Positions 27,345 to 36,875 of a DNA stretch of 64,000 nucleotides are shown piece after piece. The position numbers and the translations under genes were made by a program. The notes beneath the pieces are model-generated. The model had not been told where the DNA came from. It ran no database searches and saw nothing but the letters and a program-made list of their open reading frames with translations. Position 1 is the first letter of the stretch, and each line of letters begins with the position of its first letter. Source of the stretch: Cecembia sp. Its GTDB lineage: Bacteria > Bacteroidota > Bacteroidia > Cytophagales > Cyclobacteriaceae. Location: contig NZ_SLAP01000165.1 of NCBI RefSeq assembly GCF_007126775.1, positions 1 through 64,000 of the forward strand. Reading direction: 5' to 3'.

Positions 27345-29138
27345 TTAATCCAACTTCAAAACCGCCATAAACGCCTCTTGAGGAACCTCCACGTTCCCCA
27401 CCTGTCTCATTCTCTTCTTGCCCTTCTTCTGCTTTTCCAAGAGTTTACGTTTACGCGAAATATCACCACCATAGCATTTGGCCAATACGTTTTTACGGAG
27501 AGCTTTTACAGTTTCTCTTGCAATGATCTTGGTTCCTATCGCAGCCTGAATAGCAATTTCAAACATTTGTCTAGGTACCAGTTCTTTGAGTTTCTCACAG
27601 AGGCGCTTACCCCATTCATATGCCTTATCTCTATGTACTATAGCAGAAAGTGCATCTACAATTTCTCCATTGAGCATCACATCCAATCTGACCAAATGTG
27701 ATTGTCTAAAGCCTATCAATTCATAATCAAGGGATGCATAACCTCTGGAGATTGTTTTTAGTTTATCGAAGAAATCAAATACAATCTCCGCCAAAGGCAT
27801 ATCAAAGGTAAGTTCTACCCTTTCAGAAGTTAAATAAACCTGGTTTTTGATTTGTCCGCGCTTATCCATACAAAGCTGGATAACCGGCCCCACATATTCA
27901 GAAGCAGTAATGATTGTTGCTTTTACAAAAGGCTCTTCTATGTGCTTAAATTTATTAGGATCAGGCATGTCCGACGGGGCATTGATTAGACTTATCTGGT
28001 CATTGGTCATGAGTGCTCGGAACTGAACAGAAGGAACGGTAGTAATAACGGTCATGTCAAATTCCCGCTCCAATCGCTCCTGAATAATCTCCATGTGAAG
28101 CATCCCCAAAAAACCACAACGAAATCCAAAACCTAGAGCAGCGGAGGTTTCCGGTTCCCATACCAGCGAAGCATCATTCAATTGAAGCTTCTCCATAGAT
28201 GCTCGCAATTCCTCAAATTCAGTAGTATCTACAGGATAAATCCCTGCAAAAACCATAGGTTTTACGTTTTCAAAACCCTGTATGGCTGCAGAACAAGGTT
28301 TCTTCACATGGGTAATGGTATCTCCTACCTTAATTTCTTTAGCCACCTTGATACCGGAAATAAGGTAACCTACATTTCCTGCTGACATGGTCTGTTGAGG
28401 AATCTGATTGAATCCTAAAATACCGATTTCATCAGCCTCATACTCCTTACCTGTATTGACAAATTTAATTTTGTCTCCTTTATTGATGGTGCCGTTGAAA
28501 ATCCTGAAAATAACCTCAACTCCTCTAAATGGATTGTATACAGAATCAAAAATCATGGCTTGCAGAGGTGCGTCTGGATCCCCTTTTGGTGCAGGAATTT
28601 TTTCGACCACAGCATTTAGAATATCCTCTATCCCTAGCCCCTCTTTTCCTGAAGCAAGGATAATATCCTCTCTGTCACATCCGATTAAGTCGATGACTTC
28701 ATCGGCTACAACTTCAGGATCTGCACCAGGGAGGTCAATTTTATTTAAGACGGGTATTATCTCCAAGTCATGCCCTATTGCCAAATACAAATTGGATATG
28801 GTCTGGGCCTCAATCCCTTGGGAAGCATCCACAATCAATAGCGCTCCTTCGCAGGCTGCAATGGAGCGGGATACCTCATAAGAAAAATCCACGTGTCCAG
28901 GAGTATCTATCAGATTGAGGGTATATTCCTCACCCTTGTAATTGTACTTCATCTGGATAGCGTGAGATTTGATGGTAATACCTCTCTCCCTTTCCAGGTC
29001 CATATTATCGAGCAATTGATCTTGCATCTCTCTATCTGTTACCGTATTGGTAAACTGTAGGAGACGGTCCGCTAGCGTACTCTTCCCATGGTCAATATGG
29101 GCTATGATACAGAAATTTCTAGTTCTTTGCATATTCAT
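27345..29138 (-). CDS. lepA: Elongation factor 4 (LepA)
   Basis: A 597-residue translational GTPase that acts on stalled ribosomes and in initiation. G1 is [14 protein letters not shown], the switch region has [12 protein letters not shown]3 is DTPGHVDFS and G4 NKIDLPGAD. The LepA-specific C-terminal domain includes [16 protein letters not shown]. The open frame runs up to an ATG at 29189, but the standard N-terminus begins at [10 protein letters not shown], so 29138 is chosen; 29132 is equally possible. TATTTTTG on the minus strand at 29147-29154 matches a -7 element but would leave almost no leader, so it may be fortuitous. Confidence 0.96.
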   Translation of the reverse strand: MNMQRTRNFCIIAHIDHGKSTLADRLLQFTNTVTDREMQDQLLDNMDLERERGITIKSHAIQMKYNYKGEEYTLNLIDTPGHVDFSYEVSRSIAACEGALLIVDASQGIEAQTISNLYLAIGHDLEIIPVLNKIDLPGADPEVVADEVIDLIGCDREDIILASGKEGLGIEDILNAVVEKIPAPKGDPDAPLQAMIFDSVYNPFRGVEVIFRIFNGTINKGDKIKFVNTGKEYEADEIGILGFNQIPQQTMSAGNVGYLISGIKVAKEIKVGDTITHVKKPCSAAIQGFENVKPMVFAGIYPVDTTEFEELRASMEKLQLNDASLVWEPETSAALGFGFRCGFLGMLHMEIIQERLEREFDMTVITTVPSVQFRALMTNDQISLINAPSDMPDPNKFKHIEEPFVKATIITASEYVGPVIQLCMDKRGQIKNQVYLTSERVELTFDMPLAEIVFDFFDKLKTISRGYASLDYELIGFRQSHLVRLDVMLNGEIVDALSAIVHRDKAYEWGKRLCEKLKELVPRQMFEIAIQAAIGTKIIARETVKALRKNVLAKCYGGDISRKRKLLEKQKKGKKRMRQVGNVEVPQEAFMAVLKLD

Positions 29139-29372
29139 TCTGGGCGCAAAAATAGATAAATTTATGGGGATTATTGATATAACATTCAAGTATCCCTAGA
29201 ATTTTCAGGATTACTTTATATCAAAAACCCACTGTAGTACTTTAAATGATTTGTAGCATCACAATGTTTTGATAAGAGCCAACTTCTTAGGTTCTAAAAG
29301 GATTAATCTTCTCCAATATTTTTACTGTTTTTGGACCTTTCTTGTTTTCTTTGTTTCCAAAATTGTAGTTCT

Positions 29373-29918
29373 ATGAAAACGGTAGCAGATAAAAAAAAGG
29401 GACAAAATATTGGCGAGTACATCATCTATATGTACCAGATGGAAGACTTGTTAAGGGCTTATCAGTTTGAAATGGAAGAAGTCAAACGATATGTGATTTC
29501 CCATTACCCGATTTCTGAAGAAGAAAAAGCAGAAACTACAGCATGGTTTGCAGAAATTGCCAAAGCCCTCAAAAACGAAGGTAAGGAAGAAAAAGGAAGG
29601 CTTAACAGCACCCAAGTCTATGTCACTGAATTAGCAAAAATCCATTGGGAATTGCTCAAAACAGACAAAAACTATTTTGAGCATTACCGAAAAGCAAAAC
29701 CTCATATCCTTCAATTGGTCATTGAAGCAGGCGATAAAGCTCCTTCCAACGAGGTACAGGTTTGTCTCAATGCCATTTATGGTTTGCTTTTGGCCAAACT
29801 AAAAGGGCGTGATGTCCCCAAAGATATGGAAAACGCAACCGAGGCTTTTGGTAATGTCCTCAGCTACCTGAATTGGGCCTATTTTCATAAAAACGAGAAA
29901 AAAATCAGAGAAAATTGA
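29373..29918 (+). CDS. DUF4924 family protein
   Basis: A 181-residue cytosolic protein of a family confined to Bacteroidota. The N-terminus (KKKGQNIGEYIIYMYQMEDLLRA) is characteristic. Predicted almost all helical, with no membrane segment and no catalytic motif. Starting at the ATG at 29373 drops 14 leading residues of the frame, which opens at a TTG at 29331 and looks non-coding. Function is not known. It stands alone between divergent lepA and the 300-base non-coding stretch. Confidence 0.8.
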   Translation: MKTVADKKKGQNIGEYIIYMYQMEDLLRAYQFEMEEVKRYVISHYPISEEEKAETTAWFAEIAKALKNEGKEEKGRLNSTQVYVTELAKIHWELLKTDKNYFEHYRKAKPHILQLVIEAGDKAPSNEVQVCLNAIYGLLLAKLKGRDVPKDMENATEAFGNVLSYLNWAYFHKNEKKIREN

Positions 29919-29927
29919 TAATTAGGT

Positions 29928-30044
29928 AGGGTCTGCTGAAAAAGGCTCAAGTGCAATAGATTCTAGGCGTCAAAGCGAAGACGTATTGTTATACTTCGAG
30001 CTGAAGCCAACAAAGAAGACATTGTGCCTGAGGTTAAGCTATAA
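29928..30044. other. Non-coding segment, possible remnant of an insertion element or interspersed repeat
   Basis: The gap 29919-30217 is the longest in the window without a gene. Its left part starts GGGTCTGCTGAAAAAG, which resembles the terminal repeats of some transposons, and contains a short hairpin (CGAAG...CTTCG, about 29976-29997). Further on, ATCAAATTatgaCAATTTGAT (30047-30067) is another inverted repeat. No transposase fragment is readable in any frame. The identification as an element remnant is a guess. Confidence 0.25.
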
Positions 30045-30217
30045 ATTATCAAATTATGACAATTTGATGCAAGCTTTCCAACATATCTTGCTTAAAAACC
30101 TTCCACTTTGATTTCTAAAAACCATCCTCTAAATATTGATTTAAAGTGTCTTAGCTGTTTTTAGCAAACCCTAGTTAAATGCATCCCAATCCCGTTATAA
30201 AACTTACGACAGGTCAA

Positions 30218-32146
30218 TCAAACCAAATATTCATACACACTTTTATAACAGTCATTTTCATCCACATAATCCAAGAAAGCATTGTAAAAAGAGTGGTGGC
30301 TAAGTGTAGCACTATCTCCAACGACCACCAATTTTCTTTTGGCCCGTGTCAGGGCTACATTCATCCTCCTGGTATCTGCCAGAAAGCCAATTTCTCCTTT
30401 CGCATTTGACCTCACCAAGGAAATCAGGATAATATCCCGTTCTTGGCCCTGAAAACCATCAATGGAATCTATTGTCAAAAGTTCTGAGAAAGACCGGAGG
30501 TTGGGAAAGGCATAGCTTTCAAAAAGCAGTTCATTGAATTTCCTCACCTGTGCCCTGTATGGCGCTATGAGTCCAATTGTCCATCCCTTTTCCTTGATTT
30601 TGGCTATTCCTGTACGCTTCAGCAATTCCTCCAAGTATTGTAGTGCAAACCTGGCTTCTTCCTGATTATAAGTGCTGAGAGACTCTTCTTCAACAGCTTC
30701 CACAAACCCACTGCCCGCAGTATCGATAAATTCCAAAACAGGTTCCTCCTCAGAAATAAAATGATTTTGTGTATTTTCTGATGCCCTTAATTCATTTTTG
30801 TAAAAGAATTTATTTGAAAATCCCATAATCAAATCTGGCATTCTATACTGCAGCTGAAGCATTTTAGAAGCCTGCGGCTGTCTTTTGATCACCTTTTCAA
30901 ACAAGGTTTCGCTTAAACCGGCTTTGGCTGCCTCAAAAGATTTAATGGTGGGCGGTAACTGACAATGATCTCCTGCCATCACCACTTTTTGTGCCTTTTG
31001 AATGGGAATCCAGGTGGCTGCTTCCAATCCCTGTGCAGCTTCATCTATAAAAACTACAGGAAACTTCATTCCCTTCAAAGCGGTATTTGCTGCTCCTACC
31101 AGGGTAGCTGCAAATACTTGGGTTTGCTGAAATACATCAAAAACAATATATTCCTCCAAGTGTACCGCTTCATCTTTCAACCTATTTGCCTCATCAAAAA
31201 GTCTCTTTCTCTGCATCCTTTCCTCCGGACCAAAGCTTCTTTTGTATTTCTGTCCCAATTTTCGATATTCATCAGCCTTTTTCTTGAGTTTTTTTAAATC
31301 CTTATAGCTATCATGGAGGGCAATTTTTGCATCAAGGGTTTGGGTTAAAATATGGTCTTCCACCCTAGCTGGATGTCCGATTCTTATGGATCTCATTCCT
31401 TTTTCCATGATTTTTTCTACTAGCAAATCTACCGCAGCATTGCTGGGTGCGCACACCAACACCTGTTTGTGATGTTCAAGGCTTTTTTTTATTGCCTCCA
31501 CTAGGGTAGTTGTTTTTCCTGTCCCTGGCGGGCCATGAATCACGGCCACGTCTATAGCACTGGCCACCAGTTCTAAAGCAGCCTGTTGACTTGAATTAAG
31601 GTCTGTGTGATCCAATGCAACAACACTTTCAAAACTCCCCTCTCTTTGTCCCAATAAAGTATTTTTAAGCTCCCCAAGTCTACTATTTTCCGCTTTAATG
31701 ACTGATTTTAAAGCAGATTCCATCTCCCTGTAACTGGCTTCGTCAAATAAGAGGTCTATTCCTACCTTACCTTTATGCAACCAGTCAGGCAATTCTTCCA
31801 TCTGCAAAGTCACTGTCATCACATCTTTTTTGACCTGATTGATCACTCCATTGATCCTGAATTCCGGAGAAATATGTTGCTCTAAATTAGAAAAAATAGA
31901 AACAGACTTACCGGATTGAAAGATATGACTCTGATTGGTGTCCATTCTTTCCATGTCCACTATCCATCGCTCTCCATATCCCAACCTGAATTTCTTTAGT
32001 TGTACGGGATACCAACAGATGCCTTCCTCCTTTTTATCTCCTATAGAAGTGTATAAAAACTTTTTTTTGAACTGTTGAAGATCCTCTTCCCACTCCTGCC
32101 TCAAAAGTTTCAAAGATTTTTTTAATTCCTCGGTGATATTTGGCAT
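30218..32146 (-). CDS. SF1B (UPF1/IGHMBP2-like) helicase
   Basis: A 642-residue cytosolic ATPase of superfamily 1. A beta-rich N-terminal section of about 170 residues is followed by Walker A GPPGTGKT (205-212), an inserted coiled-coil-like Lys/Arg-rich arm near 285-335, Walker B VVFIDEAAQ, MAGDHCQLPPT, QYRMPDLIMGFSN, and the C-terminal motifs IDGFQGQERDIILISLVRSN and RRMNVALTRAKRKLVVVG. This matches bacterial relatives of IGHMBP2 and UPF1, often annotated as AAA domain-containing helicase. It may act on DNA or RNA; the substrate is unknown. Divergent from the next gene. Confidence 0.9.
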   Translation of the reverse strand: MPNITEELKKSLKLLRQEWEEDLQQFKKKFLYTSIGDKKEEGICWYPVQLKKFRLGYGERWIVDMERMDTNQSHIFQSGKSVSIFSNLEQHISPEFRINGVINQVKKDVMTVTLQMEELPDWLHKGKVGIDLLFDEASYREMESALKSVIKAENSRLGELKNTLLGQREGSFESVVALDHTDLNSSQQAALELVASAIDVAVIHGPPGTGKTTTLVEAIKKSLEHHKQVLVCAPSNAAVDLLVEKIMEKGMRSIRIGHPARVEDHILTQTLDAKIALHDSYKDLKKLKKKADEYRKLGQKYKRSFGPEERMQRKRLFDEANRLKDEAVHLEEYIVFDVFQQTQVFAATLVGAANTALKGMKFPVVFIDEAAQGLEAATWIPIQKAQKVVMAGDHCQLPPTIKSFEAAKAGLSETLFEKVIKRQPQASKMLQLQYRMPDLIMGFSNKFFYKNELRASENTQNHFISEEEPVLEFIDTAGSGFVEAVEEESLSTYNQEEARFALQYLEELLKRTGIAKIKEKGWTIGLIAPYRAQVRKFNELLFESYAFPNLRSFSELLTIDSIDGFQGQERDIILISLVRSNAKGEIGFLADTRRMNVALTRAKRKLVVVGDSATLSHHSFYNAFLDYVDENDCYKSVYEYLV

Positions 32147-32212
32147 CTTTAGTTAAATTTATCGCAAAATTAAGATATAAACCATCCCATTTAATCACTG
32201 TTTATATAAAAC

Positions 32213-32818
32213 GTGAATTATCTAGCGCATGCATATTTGTCCTTTGGTGAACCAAAGGTTTTAGTTGGAAATTTTATCGGAGATTTCGTTAGGGGATCGA
32301 TAGAAAAATCCTATGAAAAGGAAATTGTGGTCGGTATAAAACTCCACTGGTCTATTGATAAGTATACGGACAATCACCCTATAGTAAAAGAAGCGCAGGA
32401 AATCCTAAAGCCTGAGTACGGCCGGTACTCTACCGTAATTACGGACATGTATTTTGATTATTTCCTTGCCAAATACTGGAACAATTACCATCCTGTTTCT
32501 TTGGATGACTTCGTACAAGATGTTTATGAGACGATTGATAGTTTCAGAAATGTAGTTCCGGAGAAATTTATGAAAACATTTGCCTACATGCGCTATTGGG
32601 ACTGGCTGGGTGGATATGGAGAATTGGACGGAATAAGACAGGCAATGACAGGGATGGCAAAAAGAACCAAGTTTCAATCTAACTTGGATACTGCCCACAT
32701 CTTCTTAGATGAACATCATGAATTTTTGAGATTGCATTTCGGTGATTTTTTTGAAGACTTGGTCAGCCATGCTAAACACAAGCTTTATGAACTAAAATCA
32801 GACCTCAATCCGGCATGA
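32213..32818 (+). CDS. Acyl-carrier-protein phosphodiesterase family (AcpH-like)
   Basis: A 201-residue protein with the N-terminal signature NYLAHAYLSFGEPKVLVGNFIGDFVRG and LHWSIDKYTDNHP of the ACP phosphodiesterase (AcpH) family, HD-like hydrolases that remove 4'-phosphopantetheine from acyl carrier protein. The catalytic His and Asp candidates are in these segments. The start is GTG at 32213, 31 bases after a T-rich stretch. It overlaps the next gene by four bases. Family membership is clear; the ACP substrate is taken from E. coli. Confidence 0.85.
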   Translation: MNYLAHAYLSFGEPKVLVGNFIGDFVRGSIEKSYEKEIVVGIKLHWSIDKYTDNHPIVKEAQEILKPEYGRYSTVITDMYFDYFLAKYWNNYHPVSLDDFVQDVYETIDSFRNVVPEKFMKTFAYMRYWDWLGGYGELDGIRQAMTGMAKRTKFQSNLDTAHIFLDEHHEFLRLHFGDFFEDLVSHAKHKLYELKSDLNPA

Positions 32819-33300
32819 TACAATGTAAACCCAAAGTCAATACTTACTTTGCACTTACTTTGGTGCTTATTGTCCTGATAAGTGGTCTGGTGTATATACT
32901 TAACCATTTTGCAGTACAAAGAACATTTGGGCTGGTCTTTTACCTAATTGCAGCAGTAATTCTCACCTTTGTCATCATTATGCTGCTGGTAAAAATGATG
33001 GCTGCGTACAAATTTATATCTGCTGGAAAGGAAAGGATCATCACCCGTTTACCTCTTAAAGGGATCACAAAGTCATACAAATTGGATGAGGTAATGGTCT
33101 GGGAAGAAGAAAAAATAATTTCCAACAAAAGAGAGTTCAGGCAACTTACCATTGCCTTCAATGATCAGCAATCTTTCACCATAAGCAATCATGAACACAT
33201 CAATTATGATGATTTTTCTCAATATTTACAGAAAAAGGTGCCAGGGAAAAACGTAAAATCATTAAAAAAAGCTAAAAGCTCAGGGAAAAAGAAGCAGTAA
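32815..33300 (+). CDS. Small membrane protein, function unknown
   Basis: A 161-residue protein with two membrane segments (about residues 12-32 and 39-61), then a soluble part (about 65-140) that looks like a small beta-rich, PH-like domain, and a very Lys-rich tail. It is not recognisable as a named family by eye. The start overlaps the ACP-phosphodiesterase stop (ATGA), so the pair is likely co-translated. The 3' end overlaps the convergent porin gene by 29 bases. Confidence 0.7.
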   Translation: MIQCKPKVNTYFALTLVLIVLISGLVYILNHFAVQRTFGLVFYLIAAVILTFVIIMLLVKMMAAYKFISAGKERIITRLPLKGITKSYKLDEVMVWEEEKIISNKREFRQLTIAFNDQQSFTISNHEHINYDDFSQYLQKKVPGKNVKSLKKAKSSGKKKQ

Positions 33301-34318
33301 CTGCCGTATTGCCTTTACTAAACCTCCCCCCCGGAAGTGAAAAAACGCCTTCAGAACTTATAAATTGACGCACTTCCAATCTAAATAATGCGGACGGATT
33401 ATAATGATAATCCAGATTACAAGATAATCCTGAAACTTTAAGTCCTTCATTCAAGATAATTCCTTTTGGATCGGAATAATATTCTGCTCTAGCTGCCACA
33501 TAAACCTTTTCATCAATTGCCCTTCTAAGGGATGCTGTGAGGCCATACCATTGATTGATTCCCCCAAGGTATGCTTGTTGAATTCCATAATCCGTGCCTA
33601 GGGTTAGTCCCCAATAGCCTACTTCAGACTGCAAATAAAAATTGTTAAAAAAACGCCAAAGTTTAACAGGGTCAATCCCCTCGTTTCCCAAATAATTGGC
33701 ATAGTTGATTTCCAGTCCTGGAATGGGCCTGTGCGTTACTCCAAAACCCAATCCAAGCCCTCTGTTCCTTTCTACTCTTTGAACATTTTGCCAACCGTTG
33801 GAAGCCCAGAGAGTAAGGTCTATATTCTCTTTAACTGCATAACTTAGTCTAGCTCCAGTTAAAAAATAGGGGGAATTTTCAGCCAGCAAACTTCGGCTGA
33901 GGTGCCAGCATTCCGCTCCTATCCAAGTTTCAAAACCAATATGAGATGGCATAACGCCTATATCAAGCCACAATTTCTCATGCAACCTTACCCCAAGGGA
34001 AGCCTCGTTGATGAACTGTGCCCAAGTGGGTTCATTGGCCATATTGAATTGCGCATAGGTGCCTGCCATAAGAGCCAGATTAGCACGGATGCCATCTGAC
34101 TGATAAGCCATTTTCACCATTGCCAAATTGATGCTGAACTCGTTGTGTCTGGAAAAATTATATAGAAAATCAGGCCTATTTTGATCATCAGGCTGGTTAA
34201 AATCATACGAATAATAAGTCTCTAAATAAGCTGAAAAGTTAAAATTGTCTTTATTCAAGTCCTGTCCTATTGCAGGAATAATCAAAAGTGAAAACAGAAA
34301 GCTCAGCAATGGTTTCAT
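33272..34318 (-). CDS. Outer-membrane porin (OmpL-like beta-barrel)
   Basis: A 348-residue exported protein (signal peptide MKPLLSFLFSLLIIPAIGQ). The mature part alternates polar and aromatic residues and ends with Phe (TAVTASFSLSF), as beta-barrels do. The segment ASLGVRLHEKLWLDIGVMPSHIGFE and the closing strands fit the putative beta-barrel porin-2 family (bbp2). It would form an outer-membrane channel of unknown specificity. The frame could open at 34354, but the signal peptide starts at 34318. A terminator for ppa lies in front. Its 3' end overlaps the facing gene by 29 bases. Confidence 0.82.
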   Translation of the reverse strand: MKPLLSFLFSLLIIPAIGQDLNKDNFNFSAYLETYYSYDFNQPDDQNRPDFLYNFSRHNEFSINLAMVKMAYQSDGIRANLALMAGTYAQFNMANEPTWAQFINEASLGVRLHEKLWLDIGVMPSHIGFETWIGAECWHLSRSLLAENSPYFLTGARLSYAVKENIDLTLWASNGWQNVQRVERNRGLGLGFGVTHRPIPGLEINYANYLGNEGIDPVKLWRFFNNFYLQSEVGYWGLTLGTDYGIQQAYLGGINQWYGLTASLRRAIDEKVYVAARAEYYSDPKGIILNEGLKVSGLSCNLDYHYNPSALFRLEVRQFISSEGVFSLPGGRFSKGNTAVTASFSLSF

Positions 34319-34323
34319 AGGAA

Positions 34324-34355
34324 TAAAAAAATGCCTAGATCTTAATCCAGGCATT
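34324..34355 (-). terminator. Rho-independent terminator after ppa
   Basis: On the minus strand AATGCCT and AGGCATT pair, with GA/TC extending the stem inward, followed by a run of seven T. It lies between the ppa stop and the porin start, so the porin probably has its own promoter or depends on read-through. Confidence 0.8.
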
Positions 34356-34361
34356 ACAAAA

Positions 34362-34901
34362 TCAAATACGTGTTCTGAAGTTTTTATCGTAAAGTTCTAT
34401 GCTCTCTTTGATGATACCGAACGCCTCCTCTTTTCCCAGGAAATCCTCTACTTTGACCTCTTTATTTTCAAGCTTTTTATAGTCTTCAAAAAAGCGGTGC
34501 ACTTCCTTCATCAGGTGGGGAGGAAGTTCATCTATATCGTTGATATAATTGACTGATTGATCATCCGCTGCAACTGCTATAATTTTATCATCCGCTTCAC
34601 CTCCATCGACCATTCGCATTACTCCAATAACTTTGGCTTTCACCAAGGTCATGGAAGGAATATCAATTTGAGATATAATCAAAATGTCCAATGGATCCTT
34701 ATCATCACAAAATGTCTGGGGAATAAACCCATAATTGGCAGGATAATGGACAGCCGAAAATAATACCCTATCCAGTAGCAACATACCGGTTTTTTTATCC
34801 AACTCGTATTTCCCCTTGCTTCCCTTTGGGATTTCAATTACGCCAGTAACGAACTCTGGCGCTTCTTTTCCTATTTGCACATCGTGCCACGGATTAATCA
34901 T
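34362..34901 (-). CDS. ppa: Inorganic pyrophosphatase (family I)
   Basis: A 179-residue soluble pyrophosphatase that hydrolyses PPi to phosphate, pulling biosynthetic reactions forward. [29 protein letters not shown], and the metal-binding DDKDPLDIL with the later EADDKIIAV are the family motifs. Length is normal. A likely promoter (34932-34962) and a terminator frame it as a single-gene unit. Confidence 0.96.
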   Translation of the reverse strand: MINPWHDVQIGKEAPEFVTGVIEIPKGSKGKYELDKKTGMLLLDRVLFSAVHYPANYGFIPQTFCDDKDPLDILIISQIDIPSMTLVKAKVIGVMRMVDGGEADDKIIAVAADDQSVNYINDIDELPPHLMKEVHRFFEDYKKLENKEVKVEDFLGKEEAFGIIKESIELYDKNFRTRI

Positions 34902-34931
34902 AATGAAAAACTATTAAGTTTAATTGGAATG

Positions 34932-34962
34932 CAAATTACGGCCAATTTGGTCTTTTAACAAA
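34932..34962 (-). promoter_or_regulatory. Candidate promoter for ppa
   Basis: On the minus strand TTTG (34962-34959), 20 bases, then TAATTTG (34938-34932). The -7 box is one base shorter than TAnnTTTG, but spacing and the -33 TTTG fit the Bacteroidota type. The ppa leader would be about 25 bases. Confidence 0.35.
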
Positions 34963-35061
34963 GGGAGAATTTACTTTTGTACCGACCAAATGACCTATTT
35001 TAGCCATATCGGCTTGAATGACCTTATTTGAAGCTAGTATTTTAAACAAAATACCTTTTTG

Positions 35062-35077
35062 GCAACAACTTTGTTGC
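35062..35077. promoter_or_regulatory. Palindrome, possible operator
   Basis: GCAACAA-ct-TTGTTGC is a perfect 7-base inverted repeat with a 2-base spacer in the 286-base region between divergent ppa and the orphan response regulator. It lies about 110 bases before the regulator start and 160 before ppa. No T-run follows. It has the form of a dimeric repressor site. Confidence 0.35.
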
Positions 35078-35187
35078 AAATTAATATCGGGTCCAAAAAT
35101 TTTTGAAATTTGCCCCATTAATAGAATATTTTCAATCTTTTAATTCAAATTATTATTAGCTTACAATATAAACCCAACGCAATTAAG

Positions 35188-35661
35188 ATGTCTAAGGCCA
35201 ATATGGAGAAAATTAGGGTACTTTACGTAGATGATGAGAAGATCAATTTACAGGCATTTAGAACCACCTTTAAAAAAGATTACGAAATACTGCTGGCATC
35301 CTCTGCTAAAGAAGCCCGGCAATTACTTTTGAAAAATAAAGTTGATATCATCATTACGGATCAAAGAATGCCCCAAGAAACCGGCATCGAATTTTTTTTA
35401 TCGATAAAAGACGCCTACCCCGAACCTATCCGGTTATTACTAACAGCCTACTCTGACAATCAAACAGTGCAAGATGCAGTGGGAAATGGACTGGTTTACC
35501 ACTATTTGACCAAACCTTGGGAGGAGAAATATTTCAATAATATTATACGCAATGCATATGAAGCGTATGTTCTCAGAAAGCAAGTAAAAGACTTACAAAA
35601 GGAATTGTTGATGGTCAGGCAGGATTTGGAACTGTCCTACCGACAAAACCAAATTACTTAA
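35188..35661 (+). CDS. Single-domain response regulator
   Basis: A 157-residue protein: receiver domain at about 9-125 with Asp58 as phospho-acceptor (IIITDQRMP), acidic pair at 15-16, LLTAYSD and the conserved Lys in HYLTKPW. A short helical tail follows (VKDLQKELLMVRQDLELSYRQ), probably a coiled coil. The domain is close to the receivers of RpfG-type proteins, but there is no HD-GYP or other output domain. No kinase gene is adjacent. It may work by protein contact or as a phosphorelay link. Confidence 0.88.
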   Translation: MSKANMEKIRVLYVDDEKINLQAFRTTFKKDYEILLASSAKEARQLLLKNKVDIIITDQRMPQETGIEFFLSIKDAYPEPIRLLLTAYSDNQTVQDAVGNGLVYHYLTKPWEEKYFNNIIRNAYEAYVLRKQVKDLQKELLMVRQDLELSYRQNQIT

Positions 35662-35663
35662 GC

Positions 35664-36875
35664 TTAATACCTAGCTGCTAATAGTAGCTGAAGTTCTTTA
35701 TGGCTCATGGTAAATTTCCTTGCAAGATAGGCGTTTGTAAGGCTACCTCTGTAGGTGTAAACACCTTTCATAAACCATTTGTAGTTAAAAATCATTTCTT
35801 CGGCACCCCTAAGATCCGCCATTTGTAGTAAAATAGGCGTAAATATATTGCTCAAACCTGCAGAAGCAGTTCGGGCAACCCTTGATGCAATATTTGGCAC
35901 ACAATAGTGGATTACACCGTGCTTGACATATGTAGGGTGTTCATGGGAAGTCATTACCGCAGTCTCTATACAACCTCCCTGATCAATACTTACATCTATA
36001 ATGATACTCCCCTCCATCATTCCAGAAACCATCTCCTCACTGACCACAATTTTGTTTCTCCCTTTTTCAGCGCGAAGGGCTCCTATGACCACATCGGCCT
36101 CTTTGAGTGCTTTGCCTAAAGTATAGTTATCAATAGTAGAGGTGTATACCTGTTGTCCAAGGAGCTGCTTGATCCTGCGTAACTTATAAATTTGATTGTC
36201 AAAAACTTTTATACTGGCACCAAGGCCCAAAGCCGTCCTTGCAGCATATTCTGCCACAGTCCCTGCACCTACAATTACAACCTCTGTAGGAGGAACTCCT
36301 GTTACACCCCCCAAAATCAAACCCTTACCATCATTCACACTACTGAGGTATTCGGCAGCAATCAACATTACTGTACTGCCCGCAATTTCACTCATAGCCC
36401 TAACTACTGGCATCCCACCAACTTTATCCTCCAAATTTTCAAAAGCAACTGCCGTTATTCTTTTCCTGTTCAAGGCATGGATATAATCTGCATGTTGCTT
36501 CCCTAGCTGAAGCGCTGAAATCAGACAGGCACCGGGGCGCATATTTTCGATTTCTTCTATGGTAGGGGGCTCTACTTTCAAGATTACTTCTGCATCAAAG
36601 GCTTCCTTTGCAGAATACACCATTTTTGCACCTGCATCAGAATACTCTTTGTCCGTAAATTTTGCATCTTTTCCAGCCAGGGTTTCTACAATTACCTCTT
36701 GCCCATTATTCACCAAAAGCCCAACTGCTTCTGGGGTAAGTACAACCCTTTTTTCCTGGGCAGCCGTTTCCCTGGGAATACCAATTACCAAAGCATTTTT
36801 AGAACTTTTGATTTTAGCTGGCGCCTCTTTTGTATAAACTATATTCTCTGTTAAATCAACCATTGATTTCCCCAT
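35664..36875 (-). CDS. ald: Alanine dehydrogenase
   Basis: A 403-residue member of the alanine dehydrogenase/PNT family, converting L-alanine to pyruvate and ammonia with NAD. Substrate residues lie in GIPRETAAQEKRVVLTPEAV; the dinucleotide loop is VVIGAGTVAEYAARTALGLGA; IIDVSIDQGGCIET is also conserved. It is somewhat longer than Bacillus Ald and of the Bacteroidota subtype. The start at 36875, preceded by AGGG seven bases upstream, overlaps the tsaE end by 20 bases; the Met at 36863 is an alternative. It is the last gene of a porX-tsaE-ald set. Confidence 0.88.
   Translation of the reverse strand: MGKSMVDLTENIVYTKEAPAKIKSSKNALVIGIPRETAAQEKRVVLTPEAVGLLVNNGQEVIVETLAGKDAKFTDKEYSDAGAKMVYSAKEAFDAEVILKVEPPTIEEIENMRPGACLISALQLGKQHADYIHALNRKRITAVAFENLEDKVGGMPVVRAMSEIAGSTVMLIAAEYLSSVNDGKGLILGGVTGVPPTEVVIVGAGTVAEYAARTALGLGASIKVFDNQIYKLRRIKQLLGQQVYTSTIDNYTLGKALKEADVVIGALRAEKGRNKIVVSEEMVSGMMEGSIIIDVSIDQGGCIETAVMTSHEHPTYVKHGVIHYCVPNIASRVARTASAGLSNIFTPILLQMADLRGAEEMIFNYKWFMKGVYTYRGSLTNAYLARKFTMSHKELQLLLAARY

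Noticed and set aside
28408-28881. A 157-residue plus-strand frame inside lepA
   Set aside because: It is a shadow of the conserved lepA coding strand, with Ser/Pro/Ile-rich composition and no recognisable motif.
34936-35118. Sixty-residue minus-strand frame upstream of ppa
   Set aside because: It overlaps the likely ppa promoter and the palindrome, and shows no family features.
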